Source: Tellurirhabdus rosea
GTDB lineage: Bacteria > Bacteroidota > Bacteroidia > Cytophagales > Spirosomataceae
Assembly (NCBI RefSeq): GCF_026278345.1
Contig: NZ_CP111085.1
Coordinates: forward strand, 446,001 to 510,000
Direction: 5' to 3'
Length of the DNA: 64,000 nucleotides
Shown here in pieces: positions 24,980-34,846 of this stretch. The notes below the pieces were generated by a model that worked only from the letters and a program-made list of their open reading frames with translations, was not told the DNA's origin and ran no database searches. The position numbers were made by a program, and so were the translations under genes. Each line of letters begins with the position of its first letter. Positions within the stretch are counted from its first letter, which is position 1.

Positions 24980-26263
24980 TCAGATCCAGTCCCAGCCCCT
25001 GCGGTAGTCCCGGCCGAGCAGGGCGTTGGCCTCGGCATCCCGCCGGAATTTTTCTTTTCGCTCGTTCCAGAGCAGTTTTCGGCCGAGTCGCCACGAAATC
25101 AGGCCCAGGTGCATCGGCAGCGTCATCTGGCGGGCATACTCCAGATGCGATTCCGGCTGGGTCCGGTTTTTGACGGCCGTTACAAAATTCTGCTGGTGGC
25201 CCGGCGAACGCGTCACCGTGATGGGCACCTCCGGCACATCCTTCATCACCACGCCGTTGATGGTGATTTCGCGGGAATTGTAATCGCAGATCAGCGTCCC
25301 TTTGTCTCCTTCAAAAAAAGCCCCGATAGAGCGTTTTTCGGCGCCGGGGACGGCCGGGGGCGTTGATGTCCAATGGATGTTCAGCCCGTCGAACTCGTAA
25401 TCCACGTCGATCCACTTCGGCGCGTCGCCTATGCCTTCCGGCAATTCGCCCCGGGCGCTGACGCTTTTGAGTCCTTTGGGTTCCAGACTCCACCAGACAA
25501 CATCGGCAATATGACTCCAGAAGTCCTGAAAAACGCCGCCCGAATAATCCAGAAAATAGCGGTACGTAAAATGACAGCGTTCGGGCGTGTAGCGGGCCAT
25601 CGGGGCGGGTCCCAGCCACATATCCCAGTTCAGCGAAGCGGGCGGCGTCTGGTAGCTGGCCGGACCCAGCACGGGCGGAAAACCGGTTTTCCATAGCCTT
25701 ACAGTATGGACTTTCCCGAGGACGCCGGACCGGACCAGTTCCACCACCCGGTGGTAATTGTCGGTGGCGTGAATCTGGGTGCCCAGCTGGAAAATGCGGT
25801 TGTGGCGCTTCATCGCCTTCAGCATCTGCTGTCCTTCGCGGACACTGAAGGAAAGGGGTTTTTCGCCGTAGACATCCTTGCCCGCCTGAAAAGCCAGAAT
25901 AGCGATCTGGGCGTGCCAGTGGTCCGGGGTCGCGCAGGTGATGGCGTCAATATCCGGGCGGTCGAGGATGCGGCGGAAATCGCTGTAGGTCTGCACGGCT
26001 GTGTCAGGCTGAAACCCTTTGAGCGTCTGCACGGCGGCGGCCAGGTGGGTTTCGTCCACGTCGCAGAGCGCGGCCACTTCGACTTCGGGCAGGGCAGCGA
26101 ACCATTTCAGGTGCTGGGTTCCCATGCCGCCGAGGCCGATATGGGCTACGCGCAGCCGGTCGCTGGGGGCGGCTTTGCGGGCAAAAGCGGGCAGTACGGT
26201 CAGGCCCAGCGCGGCGGTGCCCGCGTGGCGAAGGAAGTCGCGGCGGTTGAAGGAAGGGTTCAT
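24980..26263 (-). CDS. Exported Gfo/Idh/MocA-family NAD(P) oxidoreductase
   Basis: 427 residues starting with a twin-arginine signal (NRRDFLRHAG, residues 6-15). The Rossmann fold opens with HIGLGGMG (41-48); the family motif EKPLS follows near residue 134 and the C-terminal domain contains WDMWLGPAP and HFTYRYFLDYSGG, as in the large Bacteroidota/Planctomycetes group of periplasmic Gfo/Idh proteins. Export via Tat implies a tightly bound nicotinamide cofactor, which can be consistent with glycoside-processing chemistry by transient oxidation (inference). It lies downstream of an MpaB-like gene on the same strand. Confidence 0.9.
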   Translation of the reverse strand: MNPSFNRRDFLRHAGTAALGLTVLPAFARKAAPSDRLRVAHIGLGGMGTQHLKWFAALPEVEVAALCDVDETHLAAAVQTLKGFQPDTAVQTYSDFRRILDRPDIDAITCATPDHWHAQIAILAFQAGKDVYGEKPLSFSVREGQQMLKAMKRHNRIFQLGTQIHATDNYHRVVELVRSGVLGKVHTVRLWKTGFPPVLGPASYQTPPASLNWDMWLGPAPMARYTPERCHFTYRYFLDYSGGVFQDFWSHIADVVWWSLEPKGLKSVSARGELPEGIGDAPKWIDVDYEFDGLNIHWTSTPPAVPGAEKRSIGAFFEGDKGTLICDYNSREITINGVVMKDVPEVPITVTRSPGHQQNFVTAVKNRTQPESHLEYARQMTLPMHLGLISWRLGRKLLWNERKEKFRRDAEANALLGRDYRRGWDWI

Positions 26264-26322
26264 GGGGTCAGGAAAGAGCTTTTCGGTAAAAGCCTGAAAA
26301 TAACCCTTTTCTAACTAATTCC

Positions 26323-26375
26323 GACCGGTAAAATGAACGCCATATCTCCCAGATATGGCGTTCATTTTACCGGTC
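26323..26375. repeat. Perfect 25-bp inverted repeat containing the MpaB-like gene's stop codon
   Basis: Arms 26323-26347 and 26351-26375 are exact reverse complements with a 3-nt CCC loop. The last residues and stop codon of the upstream minus-strand gene (stop at 26367-26369) lie inside the right arm. No T-tract follows in the direction of transcription. It has no internal short-word repetition, unlike most other elements here. Confidence 0.93.
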
Positions 26376-27134
26376 GAGGGCCTGCACTTGGGCCAGGTAT
26401 TTCGGCGGCAGAAGGACCCGTTGCACCACGGCGCGCAGCTGCAGCGCATTCAGCACGCCGTAGAGCCACATCGTGGACGCCAGCAGCGGTTTGTCGGGCA
26501 GGTTCAGCAGCGTCCGGACCTTGTCGGGCACCAGCAACGCCTGCGCCTGCAACAGCAGGTTGTACCGCCAGTCGCCGAGTTCTTCCCGGTACCGGACAAA
26601 AAGTTTATCGGTAAACGGGCTTCGTTCGAGGTCCGCTTCGAGGTGTTTCTGCCGGTCGGTCAGCCAGTCGGCCAGCGTCTGGGGCAGGTCCGGAATGTGC
26701 ATGCCCGCTCCCACGCGGCGGAAGGTGACAAAGACCTCTTCCTTTTCGGCGGTCGTCAGCGGCCGGTGGAGCCGTTCGAAAGCCCGGATCGAATAGTCGA
26801 TGAGCATGTAAAGCACATCGCGGTAGGCGTGCGGCGGAATCTGCCGACCCCGGCTCTGCTCGACGACGCCGTGAATCGCGTGCATCCGGCCGACGGCCTT
26901 TCCGGCTTTTTGTTCATCCTGAAAAACAATCTCCTGCGCATACCGAACCGTCGAGAAAAGCCGCCCGATGGGGTCGGCGGGCAGCTTTCCGGTAAAGAAC
27001 AGCCAGTCCACTTCCCGGTTGAGGGCAAATTCTGCCGCCGAACCCGCGAAAATGAGCAGAATCACATCGGCATCGCCCCAGATCCGGCGCACGATGGAAT
27101 CAGGCTGTACAAAGAGAGTGGTTTCGGTTTTCAT
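26367..27134 (-). CDS. MpaB/latex-clearing oxygenase (DUF2236) family protein
   Basis: 255 residues, mostly helical. The segment DADVILLIFAGSAAEFALNREVDW and the following GKLPADPIGRLFSTVRYAQEIVF match the family's start ('AGxAAxLLQ...P...DPxGRLxxT'), and VGRMHAIHGVV matches the conserved R-x-H helix. Family members include the rubber oxygenase Lcp and the fungal mycophenolate enzyme MpaB', with b-type haem and an unusual fold; whether the haem-binding His is kept here I cannot establish. The expected second conserved block (YRDVLYMLIDYSI) is present. It may be co-transcribed with the Gfo/Idh gene. Confidence 0.75.
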   Translation of the reverse strand: MKTETTLFVQPDSIVRRIWGDADVILLIFAGSAAEFALNREVDWLFFTGKLPADPIGRLFSTVRYAQEIVFQDEQKAGKAVGRMHAIHGVVEQSRGRQIPPHAYRDVLYMLIDYSIRAFERLHRPLTTAEKEEVFVTFRRVGAGMHIPDLPQTLADWLTDRQKHLEADLERSPFTDKLFVRYREELGDWRYNLLLQAQALLVPDKVRTLLNLPDKPLLASTMWLYGVLNALQLRAVVQRVLLPPKYLAQVQALDR

Positions 27135-27293
27135 GGTACTTCAATATGACGTATAAAAAAAACACAGAAGTCGTTTGGCTAATTCCTTAACTGACTGCAT
27201 TTATTCACGAAAAAATACTTTTCATAGTTCATTTCAGACGCATTCTTTTAATTTGGCAAAAGATTAGAAACACCAAAGCTATTTATTCCGGAC

Positions 27294-29846
27294 ATGAAAC
27301 AGTATCTAACGTTTGTTTTGCTGCTGGCCGCGTTCACTGGTTTTGCCCAGGTGACCACCATCAGCGGAAAAGTTACCGACTCGCGCGGCGAAGCCCTGGC
27401 CGGGGCTTCGGTCATCGAACGGGGCACTTCCAACGGTACGGTCTCCGACGCCTCGGGCAGCTACTCCATCACCTGCCGGACGGCCAATCCCGTGCTGGTC
27501 TTTTCGTTCGTCGGCTTCCAGAAAGTGGAACGGGAAGTGGCGGGGCAGACGGCTCTCAACGTGCAGCTGGACGAATCGACGACCCTGCAGCAGGTGAATG
27601 TGGTCGGCTCGCGCAACCTCAACCGCTCGGTGACGGACTCCCCCTCCCCGATTGACCTCATCGACATTCGTGAAGTCACCACCCGGCAGGGCCAGCTCGA
27701 CGTCAACCAGCTGCTGCAATTTACGGCCCCCTCGTTCAACTCCAACCGACAGACCGGCTCCGACGGGACGGACCACGTCGATCCGGCCTCCCTGCGCGGA
27801 CTCGGCCCCGACCAGACGCTGGTGCTCATCAACGGCAAACGCCGCCACCAGTCCTCGCTGGTGAACATCTTCGGAACGCGCGGCCGGGGCAACGCCGGTA
27901 CGGACCTCAACGCCATTCCCGCCGCCGCCATCGAACGCATCGAAATCCTCCGCGACGGAGCCGCCGCCCAGTACGGTTCAGACGCCATCGCCGGGGTCAT
28001 CAACATCGTGCTGAAATCCAGCGTCAACGAAGGCACGGCCAACGTCAACTACGGCACCTATCAGGCCAAATACCGCTACGACGACCGGAAATTTGACGGC
28101 GGAAACGTCAACGTCAACGGTAACTACGGCTGGCGGGTCGGCAAGAGCGGCTTTCTGAACCTGACGGCCGATTACAACTTCCGCGACCACACCAACCGGG
28201 CCAACACGTCGCCGGACAGCGTGCTGCAGCGCCGCCAGTTTGGCGACCCCAAGATTCAGAACACTTCGTTCTATGCCAATTCGCAGATTCCGCTGAGCGC
28301 CAATACCCAGTTTTACGCTTTCGGCGGGCTGAACTTCCGGAAGGGCGACGCCTACGCCTGGACCCGCTTCCCCGACAGCGAGCGCAACGTGCCCGCCCTC
28401 TACCCCAACGGTTTTGACCCGATTATCTCCAGCGACATTCTGGACGGGTCGCTGGCGGCGGGTCTACGGGCCAACCTGAAGGGCTGGGATATGGATATCA
28501 GCAACGTCTTCGGCAGCAACCGTTTTGGCTTTACGGTCAACAATACGCTCAACACGTCGCTGGCCGAACGGTCGCCCCGGTCCTTCGACGCGGGTGGCTT
28601 CCAGCTCCAGCAGAACGTCACCAACCTGACCTTCAGCCGCTTTTTCAAAGACCGGCTGCAGGGCGTGAACATCGCTTTCGGGGCAGAATACCGGAAGGAA
28701 TGGTACCAGATTTTTGCGGGCGAAGAAGGGTCTTACCGGGCCTACGACCTCACCAAGCCGGCCGGTTCGCAGGGCTTTCCGGGTTTCCAGCCGGGCGACG
28801 AAGTGAATGCTTCCCGCCGGAACCTGGGCGTGTTTATCGACACGGAAGCCGATTTTACGAAGTCCTTCATGCTCGGCGCGGCGGTCCGGTACGAAAATTA
28901 CAGCGACTTCGGCGGCACCCTCAACGGCAAACTGTCGGCCCGGCTGCGGGTGTCCCCGGCGTTCATGCTGCGCGGAACGGTCAGCTCGGGCTTCCGGGCT
29001 CCTTCGCTGGCGCAGATCAACTTCAATTCGACCTTTACCAACTTCGTGAACGGTCAGGCTGTGCAGGTACTGCTGGCCCGGAACGGCAGTCCGGTGACGC
29101 AGGCTCTGGGCATTCCGGCGCTCAAGCAGGAGACTTCGCGCAACGCCAGCCTCGGTTTTACCAGCCAGCTGGGTAGCGGTTTTTCCCTGACGGTGGACGG
29201 GTATTATGTGGACATTCAGGATCGCGTCGTGCTGACGGGCCAGTTTACGGACGAGGATGACGTGATCGGCGCCGACCTGCAACGGCTGGGCGTGCAGAAA
29301 GCGCAGTTTTTTACCAACGCCATTTCGACGGAGACGCTCGGGCTGGACGTGATTCTGGCGCATTCGGCGGCGGTCGGAGCGGGACGGCTGAGTACGACGC
29401 TGGCCGCGAACTTCAACCGGCTGACCATCGGCGACATCACGACCACCGACAAACTGCGCGGCAAGGAAGATACGTATTTTGACCTCCGTGAGCAGTATTT
29501 CGTCCGGGCTTCGGCGCCTCCTTCCAAAATCAATCTGACGCTGGACTACGGCATCGGCAAGTGGAATTTTGTGGCCCGGGCCGTGCGCTTCGGCGAAATA
29601 AAACTGGCCAACTGGGACTACGATGAGGCCGCGCTGGACGTGTACAGCCCCAAAGTGACCACCGACCTGACCGTAGCGTACCGCCCGACCCGCAATCTGG
29701 GCATCAGCGTGGGCGGTTCCAACATTTTCAACGTGTACCCGGACATGTCGAGCCCCATTTTGACCGAAAGCGGCGGGGCCTGGGACCCGGTGCAGATGGG
29801 CAGCAACGGGGCCTTCTGGTTCGTGAAGGCGAACATCCGTTTCTAG
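27294..29846 (+). CDS. TonB-dependent receptor with carboxypeptidase-regulatory-like N-terminal domain
   Basis: 850 residues. Signal peptide 1-19 (ending TGFAQ), then a CarboxypepD_reg-like domain at about 22-100 (SGKVTDSRGEALAGASVIERGTSNG begins it), a plug domain (about 115-235, with RGLGPDQTLVLINGKRRH and EILRDGAAAQYGSDAIAGVINIVLK) and a 22-strand barrel ending in an aromatic residue (KANIRF). It imports a bulky ligand across the outer membrane using TonB energy. The 'DQTLVLINGKRRHQSSLVN' form of the plug marks the group of TonB receptors without an obvious SusD partner, and no susD is present. It is single, with its own terminator. Confidence 0.95.
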   Translation: MKQYLTFVLLLAAFTGFAQVTTISGKVTDSRGEALAGASVIERGTSNGTVSDASGSYSITCRTANPVLVFSFVGFQKVEREVAGQTALNVQLDESTTLQQVNVVGSRNLNRSVTDSPSPIDLIDIREVTTRQGQLDVNQLLQFTAPSFNSNRQTGSDGTDHVDPASLRGLGPDQTLVLINGKRRHQSSLVNIFGTRGRGNAGTDLNAIPAAAIERIEILRDGAAAQYGSDAIAGVINIVLKSSVNEGTANVNYGTYQAKYRYDDRKFDGGNVNVNGNYGWRVGKSGFLNLTADYNFRDHTNRANTSPDSVLQRRQFGDPKIQNTSFYANSQIPLSANTQFYAFGGLNFRKGDAYAWTRFPDSERNVPALYPNGFDPIISSDILDGSLAAGLRANLKGWDMDISNVFGSNRFGFTVNNTLNTSLAERSPRSFDAGGFQLQQNVTNLTFSRFFKDRLQGVNIAFGAEYRKEWYQIFAGEEGSYRAYDLTKPAGSQGFPGFQPGDEVNASRRNLGVFIDTEADFTKSFMLGAAVRYENYSDFGGTLNGKLSARLRVSPAFMLRGTVSSGFRAPSLAQINFNSTFTNFVNGQAVQVLLARNGSPVTQALGIPALKQETSRNASLGFTSQLGSGFSLTVDGYYVDIQDRVVLTGQFTDEDDVIGADLQRLGVQKAQFFTNAISTETLGLDVILAHSAAVGAGRLSTTLAANFNRLTIGDITTTDKLRGKEDTYFDLREQYFVRASAPPSKINLTLDYGIGKWNFVARAVRFGEIKLANWDYDEAALDVYSPKVTTDLTVAYRPTRNLGISVGGSNIFNVYPDMSSPILTESGGAWDPVQMGSNGAFWFVKANIRF

Positions 29847-29874
29847 AAAGCAGCGAGCTGTCGCGAGTTTGGCC

Positions 29875-29935
29875 GAGGGGAGCGGAGACTGACGGAGAAA
29901 CGATTCTCTGCCAGCCTCCGCTCCCCTCCTTTTTT
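29875..29935 (+). terminator. Rho-independent terminator of the TonB receptor gene
   Basis: 12-bp stem AGGGGAGCGGAG/CTCCGCTCCCCT with a 28-nt loop and a CCTTTTTTG tail (T-run ending at 29935). Confidence 0.85.
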
Positions 29936-30061
29936 GCCCCAAACTTTAATCCTCATTACCGATAGTTTTTAGCTATTGGTAACACAATTAACTGACACTT
30001 TCTCCAGCTTTGGCCCGACAAACCGGACAATCCGGAAGCTATCCACAAACCCTTTACACGT

Positions 30062-30874
30062 ATGAAAATCCCTCTCCTGCCCCCGGGCCGCAGGTACTCT
30101 TTTCTGCTGCTCGCCGGACTGCTCATGTCGCTTGCCTCCTGCCAGGACCACGGCGTTCCCACCCAGCCCCAGCACGGTCTGCGGGTCGTTCAGTTTCAGC
30201 TTTCGGCTGGCCGGAATCTTGTCTTCGATGATTTTTTTTACGATGCGCAAAAGCGCCTTGCCCGGCATGTAAGTTTTAATCCCGTCACGGGAAGAGTTCT
30301 CGATACCCGATTGTTTTATTACGACGGAAACAACCGCCTTGTCAGGATTGAATCCTTGGACGAGAATCAGATAGCGGATGAACGGACCCTGATCACTTAC
30401 AATACCGCCGGTCTGCCGCAGACAGTCGCCTTTTACAGTCTTACCGCCGGTTCGCAAACCGCCAATCTAAACAGCACACACGAATATAGTTACAGTTCGA
30501 CTGGCCAAATGACCGGATACACCAGTCGTTCAGCATCCGGCGACCAACGAACTGAATATCAGTATACCTACACCGGAAAGAACATCACAAAAATTACCGC
30601 AACTGAATACAGGGCCGGTCAGTCCACTCCCGTTTCTACGCTTGAAACAGTGTATACGTTCGATGATAAGTATAATCCTTACAAGACCCTTTTTGGCAAT
30701 AATCTGACAGCCCCTTACCTTCAGATAAACGAAAACAACATTTTACAGATAAGTCAAAACAACAGCACCATCGAGAGGACTCTTACGTATAACAGTGAGG
30801 GTCTGCCCACCCGATTCTTCACTCCCAATATCGTTGCGCCTTCAACCATGGACATTAAGTACGAACCTTATTAA
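30062..30874 (+). CDS. Lipoprotein with RHS/YD-like beta repeats, unknown function
   Basis: 270 residues with a lipoprotein signal (LMSLASC, Cys27). The mature chain is beta-rich with RHS/YD-like units of the form 'F-Y-D-x-x-x-R-L' (FYYDGNNRLVRIE, YSYSSTGQMTGYT, YQYTYTGKNITKI, TYNSEGLPTRF), similar to the cell-surface lipoproteins of Bacteroidota that carry degenerate YD repeats. No family assigned with confidence. From about 30450 the G+C content falls visibly below that of the neighbours (many AAT, ATA, TAT codons), suggesting recent acquisition or fast evolution. Confidence 0.7.
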   Translation: MKIPLLPPGRRYSFLLLAGLLMSLASCQDHGVPTQPQHGLRVVQFQLSAGRNLVFDDFFYDAQKRLARHVSFNPVTGRVLDTRLFYYDGNNRLVRIESLDENQIADERTLITYNTAGLPQTVAFYSLTAGSQTANLNSTHEYSYSSTGQMTGYTSRSASGDQRTEYQYTYTGKNITKITATEYRAGQSTPVSTLETVYTFDDKYNPYKTLFGNNLTAPYLQINENNILQISQNNSTIERTLTYNSEGLPTRFFTPNIVAPSTMDIKYEPY

Positions 30875-30917
30875 TCCTTGTTTTCCGGGCCCGGTTTTCC
30901 GAAAGGGCCTGATTCTG

Positions 30918-30960
30918 TCGCCGGTCACCGACATTCGGTATGACCGGCGATTTCAGTTTT
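30918..30960. terminator. Bidirectional hairpin between lipoprotein and GNAT genes
   Basis: Stem TCGCCGGTCA/TGACCGGCGA (10 bp) with an inner CCGA-CAT-TCGG hairpin, followed by TTTCAGTTTT on the plus side. The flanking genes are convergent. Confidence 0.75.
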
Positions 30961-30978
30961 CAAGCGTTTTTCGCCGCT

Positions 30979-31431
30979 TCATTTCTCAACGAAATCTTCC
31001 AGTTCCATGTGGTACAAATCGAACCCTTCCGCCCAGTAATCCTTCACCACTTCCTTCAGGCGGAAGCCCAGTCGTTCGTAGAACCGGTACACATGCTGCG
31101 ACGTCCGGACCACCAGGCGTCGTTCGGGCGCGATTTCCCTAATTCTCTGAATCCGGAACTCCGTCAGCCGCCGCCCCAATCCTTTGCCGTGGTGGTCCGG
31201 GTGGATGATGTCCCAGGAAATCCGGACCGTTTCGCCATCGTCCATCCGGTTAAAACCGCCGCAACCGAGGATTTCGCCCTCTTTTTCCAGCACAAAATAC
31301 TGGTCGGTGTGGCGTTCCAGATACTCGGTCAGGTCCTGCTCCTCTTCCGGGGCGAAATAGCGCGGGGTGTTCAGGCGGAGCAGGTGCAGGATGGAAGCCG
31401 CGTCGGCGGCGGTGTGGGCGCGAATGTTCAT
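30979..31431 (-). CDS. GNAT-family N-acetyltransferase
   Basis: 150 residues with the acetyl-CoA binding motif A (DIIHPDHHGKGLGRRLTEFR, Q/RxxGxG/A equivalent HGKGLG at about 81-86) and motif B (YRFYERLGFRLKEV). The N-terminal NIRAHTAADAASILHLL is the usual GNAT first strand and helix. Substrate unknown; it could be a ribosomal-protein, polyamine or antibiotic acetyltransferase. It sits with a small outer-membrane protein gene 56 nt upstream on the same strand. Confidence 0.88.
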   Translation of the reverse strand: MNIRAHTAADAASILHLLRLNTPRYFAPEEEQDLTEYLERHTDQYFVLEKEGEILGCGGFNRMDDGETVRISWDIIHPDHHGKGLGRRLTEFRIQRIREIAPERRLVVRTSQHVYRFYERLGFRLKEVVKDYWAEGFDLYHMELEDFVEK

Positions 31432-31487
31432 GGCACAGGCGATGGGCGTTACCCTTCCGGCCTCTAGTTTACAAAAAATTGACGGGC

Positions 31488-32054
31488 TTAATAAAACGTA
31501 AAACCCAGCAAAAGGCCCGTCGTCAGCCCGTTCAGCCTGCCCTGCGGCACCTGGACACTGCCGTAGGTCACGCGCCCCTGCACATCCAGGGTAAAATTGC
31601 CTTTCTGGTACAGTTCGTAGCCGATGGCGGCCACCCCGCCCAGACCGGAATAGTATTTTGTTTCTTCTTTATTCTCGGGGTTCAGATCGTAGAAAACCGG
31701 CGCGTCCGTACCCACCCCGACACCGCCCAGCACCCAGACCCGGCGAGCCGGAAGGTATTGAACGGCAGGAAAAACGCCGCCGAAATCCCGTTTCCGGGTT
31801 CTTCCCTGCAGGTGGCTATCGTAAATCGAAACGGTCCCGTTGAGCAGAACGGCCAGTTTTGGGGTAAGGACGTACCCCACCTTCCAGTTTATCGCCAGAT
31901 CGGTGCTGTTGACCTGCTGCGCGGAACGCAGGTGCAGGGTTGACGCGCCCAGCGCCGCCCCGAACAGAATGCCTTTCCGGTTCACCCGCGACTGGCTTTT
32001 GACTTCGGCGATACTGAAACAGAGGACGAGAGCAAGGAAAAGCAGCTTTTTCAT
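31488..32054 (-). CDS. Small outer-membrane beta-barrel-like protein
   Basis: 188 residues with a signal peptide (LFLALVLCFSIAEVKSQ, 4-20). The mature part alternates short amphipathic strands and ends in a C-terminal aromatic residue (LLGFTFY), as expected of eight-stranded outer-membrane barrels. I recognise no named family. It lies downstream of a Crp-type regulator gene on the same strand, about 95 nt away, and might be a target. Confidence 0.6.
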   Translation of the reverse strand: MKKLLFLALVLCFSIAEVKSQSRVNRKGILFGAALGASTLHLRSAQQVNSTDLAINWKVGYVLTPKLAVLLNGTVSIYDSHLQGRTRKRDFGGVFPAVQYLPARRVWVLGGVGVGTDAPVFYDLNPENKEETKYYSGLGGVAAIGYELYQKGNFTLDVQGRVTYGSVQVPQGRLNGLTTGLLLGFTFY

Positions 32055-32149
32055 GAAATGCCTGATGGTTGATTTTCAGGCGTAAAGCTAGAATCCACGC
32101 ACGGCGAAAAAGTTACCTTATGTTAATTAATGAAGCGGGGCGAACGGGG

Positions 32150-32719
32150 TCAGGGGAGTTTTCTCCGGATGCGGCTCAGGCTCTGGGTCGTCACGCCGAG
32201 GTACGAAGCGATGTGTTTCTGGGCGATGCGCTGGATGAGTTCCGGTCGTTTTTCGAGCAATTCGAGGTAGCGCTGTTCGGCCGTTTTGGTCAGGAGGTCG
32301 ATTTGTTGCTGCTGTTTTTCGACAAACGACTCCTCGGCGCCGATCAGAAACAGCCGGGCGCCCCAGGGGCTGCTTTTCAGTTTATCGACATTCGCTTTGC
32401 TGATGCGCAGGGCGACGGTGTCTTCCAGGGCCACCGTTTCCAGGGGCGAGGCGCACTGGGTGATTAGGGACATGTGGTCGGCGAAGAAATTGTTTTCCAG
32501 AACGATGTCCAGACAGGCAAACGTGTTTTCGCGCCACAAAAACACGCCGCAGGCTCCTTTCAGCAGAAAATACGCATGCCGCTCCACCGCGCCGGAGGAT
32601 TTGATGACCTGCCCCTTCCGGAATCTGATTTCTTCGCAAAAACCGGCAAACGCTATCCAGACGTCGAGTGGAGCGTCGAAGTAGGGGTCGAAGGCCCGTC
32701 TAAGTTTTGCAGCGATCAC
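32150..32719 (-). CDS. Crp/Fnr-family transcriptional regulator
   Basis: 189 residues from a GTG start. The N-terminal cyclic-nucleotide-binding-like beta-roll covers about 20-120 ([13 protein letters not shown] ... [14 protein letters not shown]), followed by the long dimerisation helix and a C-terminal helix-turn-helix ([20 protein letters not shown], about 165-185). There is no FNR-type cysteine cluster and the cAMP-binding RxxS signature is not obvious, as in most Bacteroidota Crp-like proteins. The effector and targets are unknown. Confidence 0.9.
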   Translation of the reverse strand: MIAAKLRRAFDPYFDAPLDVWIAFAGFCEEIRFRKGQVIKSSGAVERHAYFLLKGACGVFLWRENTFACLDIVLENNFFADHMSLITQCASPLETVALEDTVALRISKANVDKLKSSPWGARLFLIGAEESFVEKQQQQIDLLTKTAEQRYLELLEKRPELIQRIAQKHIASYLGVTTQSLSRIRRKLP

Positions 32720-32869
32720 GTTTCGTTACGGTTAAAAAAAGCGGACCGTACAAACAGGGTCCTCAGAGGAATAGAAAACACCCGTCAAATCCTGCCCTTA
32801 AAACGCTCCAGTTTGCTTTCATCAGAGCAGGCCCGCGTCCGATGTCCGGTCAATTCGGTGCGTAGTTAC

Positions 32870-32900
32870 AAAAAAAGCCAGCCCTTTTCGAGAGCTGGCT
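32870..32900 (-). terminator. Rho-independent terminator of lepA
   Basis: 7-bp stem AGCCAGC/GCTGGCT followed on the minus strand by a TTTTTT run (32870-32876), 17 nt past the lepA stop. Confidence 0.85.
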
Positions 32901-32917
32901 GAACTATCGTTGGTTCG

Positions 32918-34705
32918 TTAATTAATCTTCAACACGGCCATAAATGCCTCCTGCGGGATTTCGACGTTGCCGACCTGGCGCATCCGCTTCTTCCCTTTCT
33001 TCTGTTTTTCGAGAAGTTTGCGCTTCCGGCTGATGTCGCCGCCGTAACACTTGGCCAGTACGTCTTTCCGCATGGCTTTCACCGTTTCGCGGGCGATGAT
33101 CTTCTGGCCGATGGCCGCCTGAATGGCAATTTCGAACATCTGACGCGGCAGCAATTCGCGGAGTTTTTCGCAGAGCTTCTTGCCCCACTCGTAGGCCTTG
33201 TCGCGGTGCACGATGGCCGAGAGGGCGTCCACCCGGTCGCCGTTGAGCATGATGTCGAGCTTCACCATGTTCGACTCGCGGTTACCCAGAAACTCGTAGT
33301 CCAGCGAAGCGTAGCCGCGGGAAATCGTTTTCAGTTTGTCGAAAAAGTCGAAAACTACTTCGGCCAGCGGCATTTCGAACTGAAGCTCCACGCGGTCGGC
33401 GGTCAGGTACACCTGGTTTTTCAGAATGCTCCGCTTGTCCATGCAGAGGCCCATGATGGCCCCGACGTACTCGGACTTACTGATGATCTGCGCCTTGATG
33501 AACGGCTCCTCGATCCAGTCGATCTTCGACGGGTCGGGCATTTCGGCCGGGGCCGACACCTGAATGGTTTCGCCCTTGGTGGTAACCACTTCAAAGCGTA
33601 CCGACGGCACGGTGGTGATGACGGTCATGTCGAACTCCCGCTCCAGCCGTTCCTGCACGATTTCCATGTGCAGCATCCCCAGGAAGCCGCAGCGGAAACC
33701 AAAGCCCAGAGCCGCCGACGTTTCGGGTTCCCAGACCAGGGCCGCGTCGTTAAGCTGCAGCTTTTCCATCGCCTCGCGCAGGTCTTCGTACTCGCTGGTT
33801 TCGACGGGGTAAATCCCGGCAAAGACCATCGGCTTCACGTCCTCAAACCCTTTGATGGCTTCTTTGGCCGGACGGTCGAGCTGCGTAATGGTATCCCCGA
33901 CTTTAACTTCTTTGGCGACTTTGATGCCCGAAATAAGGTAACCTACGTCGCCGCATTCGATCACGTCCTTTGGTTCTTTTTCCAGCCGGAGCGTGCCAAT
34001 TTCGTCGGCGAAGTATTCGCGGCCCGTGGCCATGAATTTCACCTTGTCGCCCTTGCGGATGGAGCCGTTGACGACGCGGAAGATAACCTCGATTCCGCGG
34101 TAGGAGTTGTAAACCGAGTCAAAAATCAGCGCCTGTAGCTCGCCGCCCGGCTCACCTTTCGGCGGCGGCACCCGCTCGATAATAGCACTCAGAATTTCTT
34201 CAATGCCGATGCCTTCCTTGCCCGAGGCCGGGATGATGTCTTCGCGTTCGCAGCCGAGCAGGTCCACCATTTCGTCCTTTACTTCTTCGGGCATGGCACC
34301 CGGCAGGTCGATCTTGTTGAGCACCGGGATAATGACCAGATTGCTGTTCATGGCCAGGTACAGGTTCGAGATGGTCTGAGCCTCGGTGCCCTGTGCGGCA
34401 TCGACGAGCAGCAGCGCCCCTTCGCAGGCGGCAATGGAACGCGATACTTCGTAGGAGAAGTCCACGTGGCCCGGGGTGTCGATGAGGTTCAGCGTATACT
34501 TTTCCCCTTTGTAGAGGTAATCCATCTGGATGGCGTGGCTCTTGATGGTGATGCCCCGCTCCCGCTCCAAATCCATATCGTCCAGGAGCTGTGCCTGCAT
34601 GTCCCGCTTAGAAACGGTTTTGGTAAACTCCAGCAGACGGTCAGCCAGGGTGCTTTTCCCGTGGTCAATATGGGCGATAATGCAAAAATTGCGGATATGT
34701 TTCAC
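32918..34705 (-). CDS. lepA: Translation elongation factor 4 (LepA)
   Basis: 595 residues from a GTG start, with the family N-terminus [24 protein letters not shown]. GTPase motifs: G1 AHIDHGKST (11-19), G3 DTPGH (near 77) and G4 NKID (near 131). The LepA-specific C-terminal domain ends [20 protein letters not shown]. It binds ribosomes and assists back-translocation or 30S biogenesis. It is monocistronic, with a candidate -7 box upstream at 34740 and its own terminator. Confidence 0.97.
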   Translation of the reverse strand: MKHIRNFCIIAHIDHGKSTLADRLLEFTKTVSKRDMQAQLLDDMDLERERGITIKSHAIQMDYLYKGEKYTLNLIDTPGHVDFSYEVSRSIAACEGALLLVDAAQGTEAQTISNLYLAMNSNLVIIPVLNKIDLPGAMPEEVKDEMVDLLGCEREDIIPASGKEGIGIEEILSAIIERVPPPKGEPGGELQALIFDSVYNSYRGIEVIFRVVNGSIRKGDKVKFMATGREYFADEIGTLRLEKEPKDVIECGDVGYLISGIKVAKEVKVGDTITQLDRPAKEAIKGFEDVKPMVFAGIYPVETSEYEDLREAMEKLQLNDAALVWEPETSAALGFGFRCGFLGMLHMEIVQERLEREFDMTVITTVPSVRFEVVTTKGETIQVSAPAEMPDPSKIDWIEEPFIKAQIISKSEYVGAIMGLCMDKRSILKNQVYLTADRVELQFEMPLAEVVFDFFDKLKTISRGYASLDYEFLGNRESNMVKLDIMLNGDRVDALSAIVHRDKAYEWGKKLCEKLRELLPRQMFEIAIQAAIGQKIIARETVKAMRKDVLAKCYGGDISRKRKLLEKQKKGKKRMRQVGNVEIPQEAFMAVLKIN

Positions 34706-34739
34706 GTTGGAATAACGTTCGATTCGTAAGTTGAATTCG

Positions 34740-34747
34740 CAAATTTA
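34740..34747 (-). promoter_or_regulatory. Candidate lepA promoter -7 box
   Basis: TAAATTTG on the minus strand, a perfect TAnnTTTG, 35 nt upstream of the GTG start; no clear -33 TTG at the expected distance. Confidence 0.45.
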
Positions 34748-34846
34748 CTCAAAATAACAGAAGTTTAATCCTGCCCGGCCCCGCGACTTCCGGATATTAT
34801 CGGCCTGGTGCCTAGTAAACCCAACCTTTCCGCTCCTTTTTACGGC

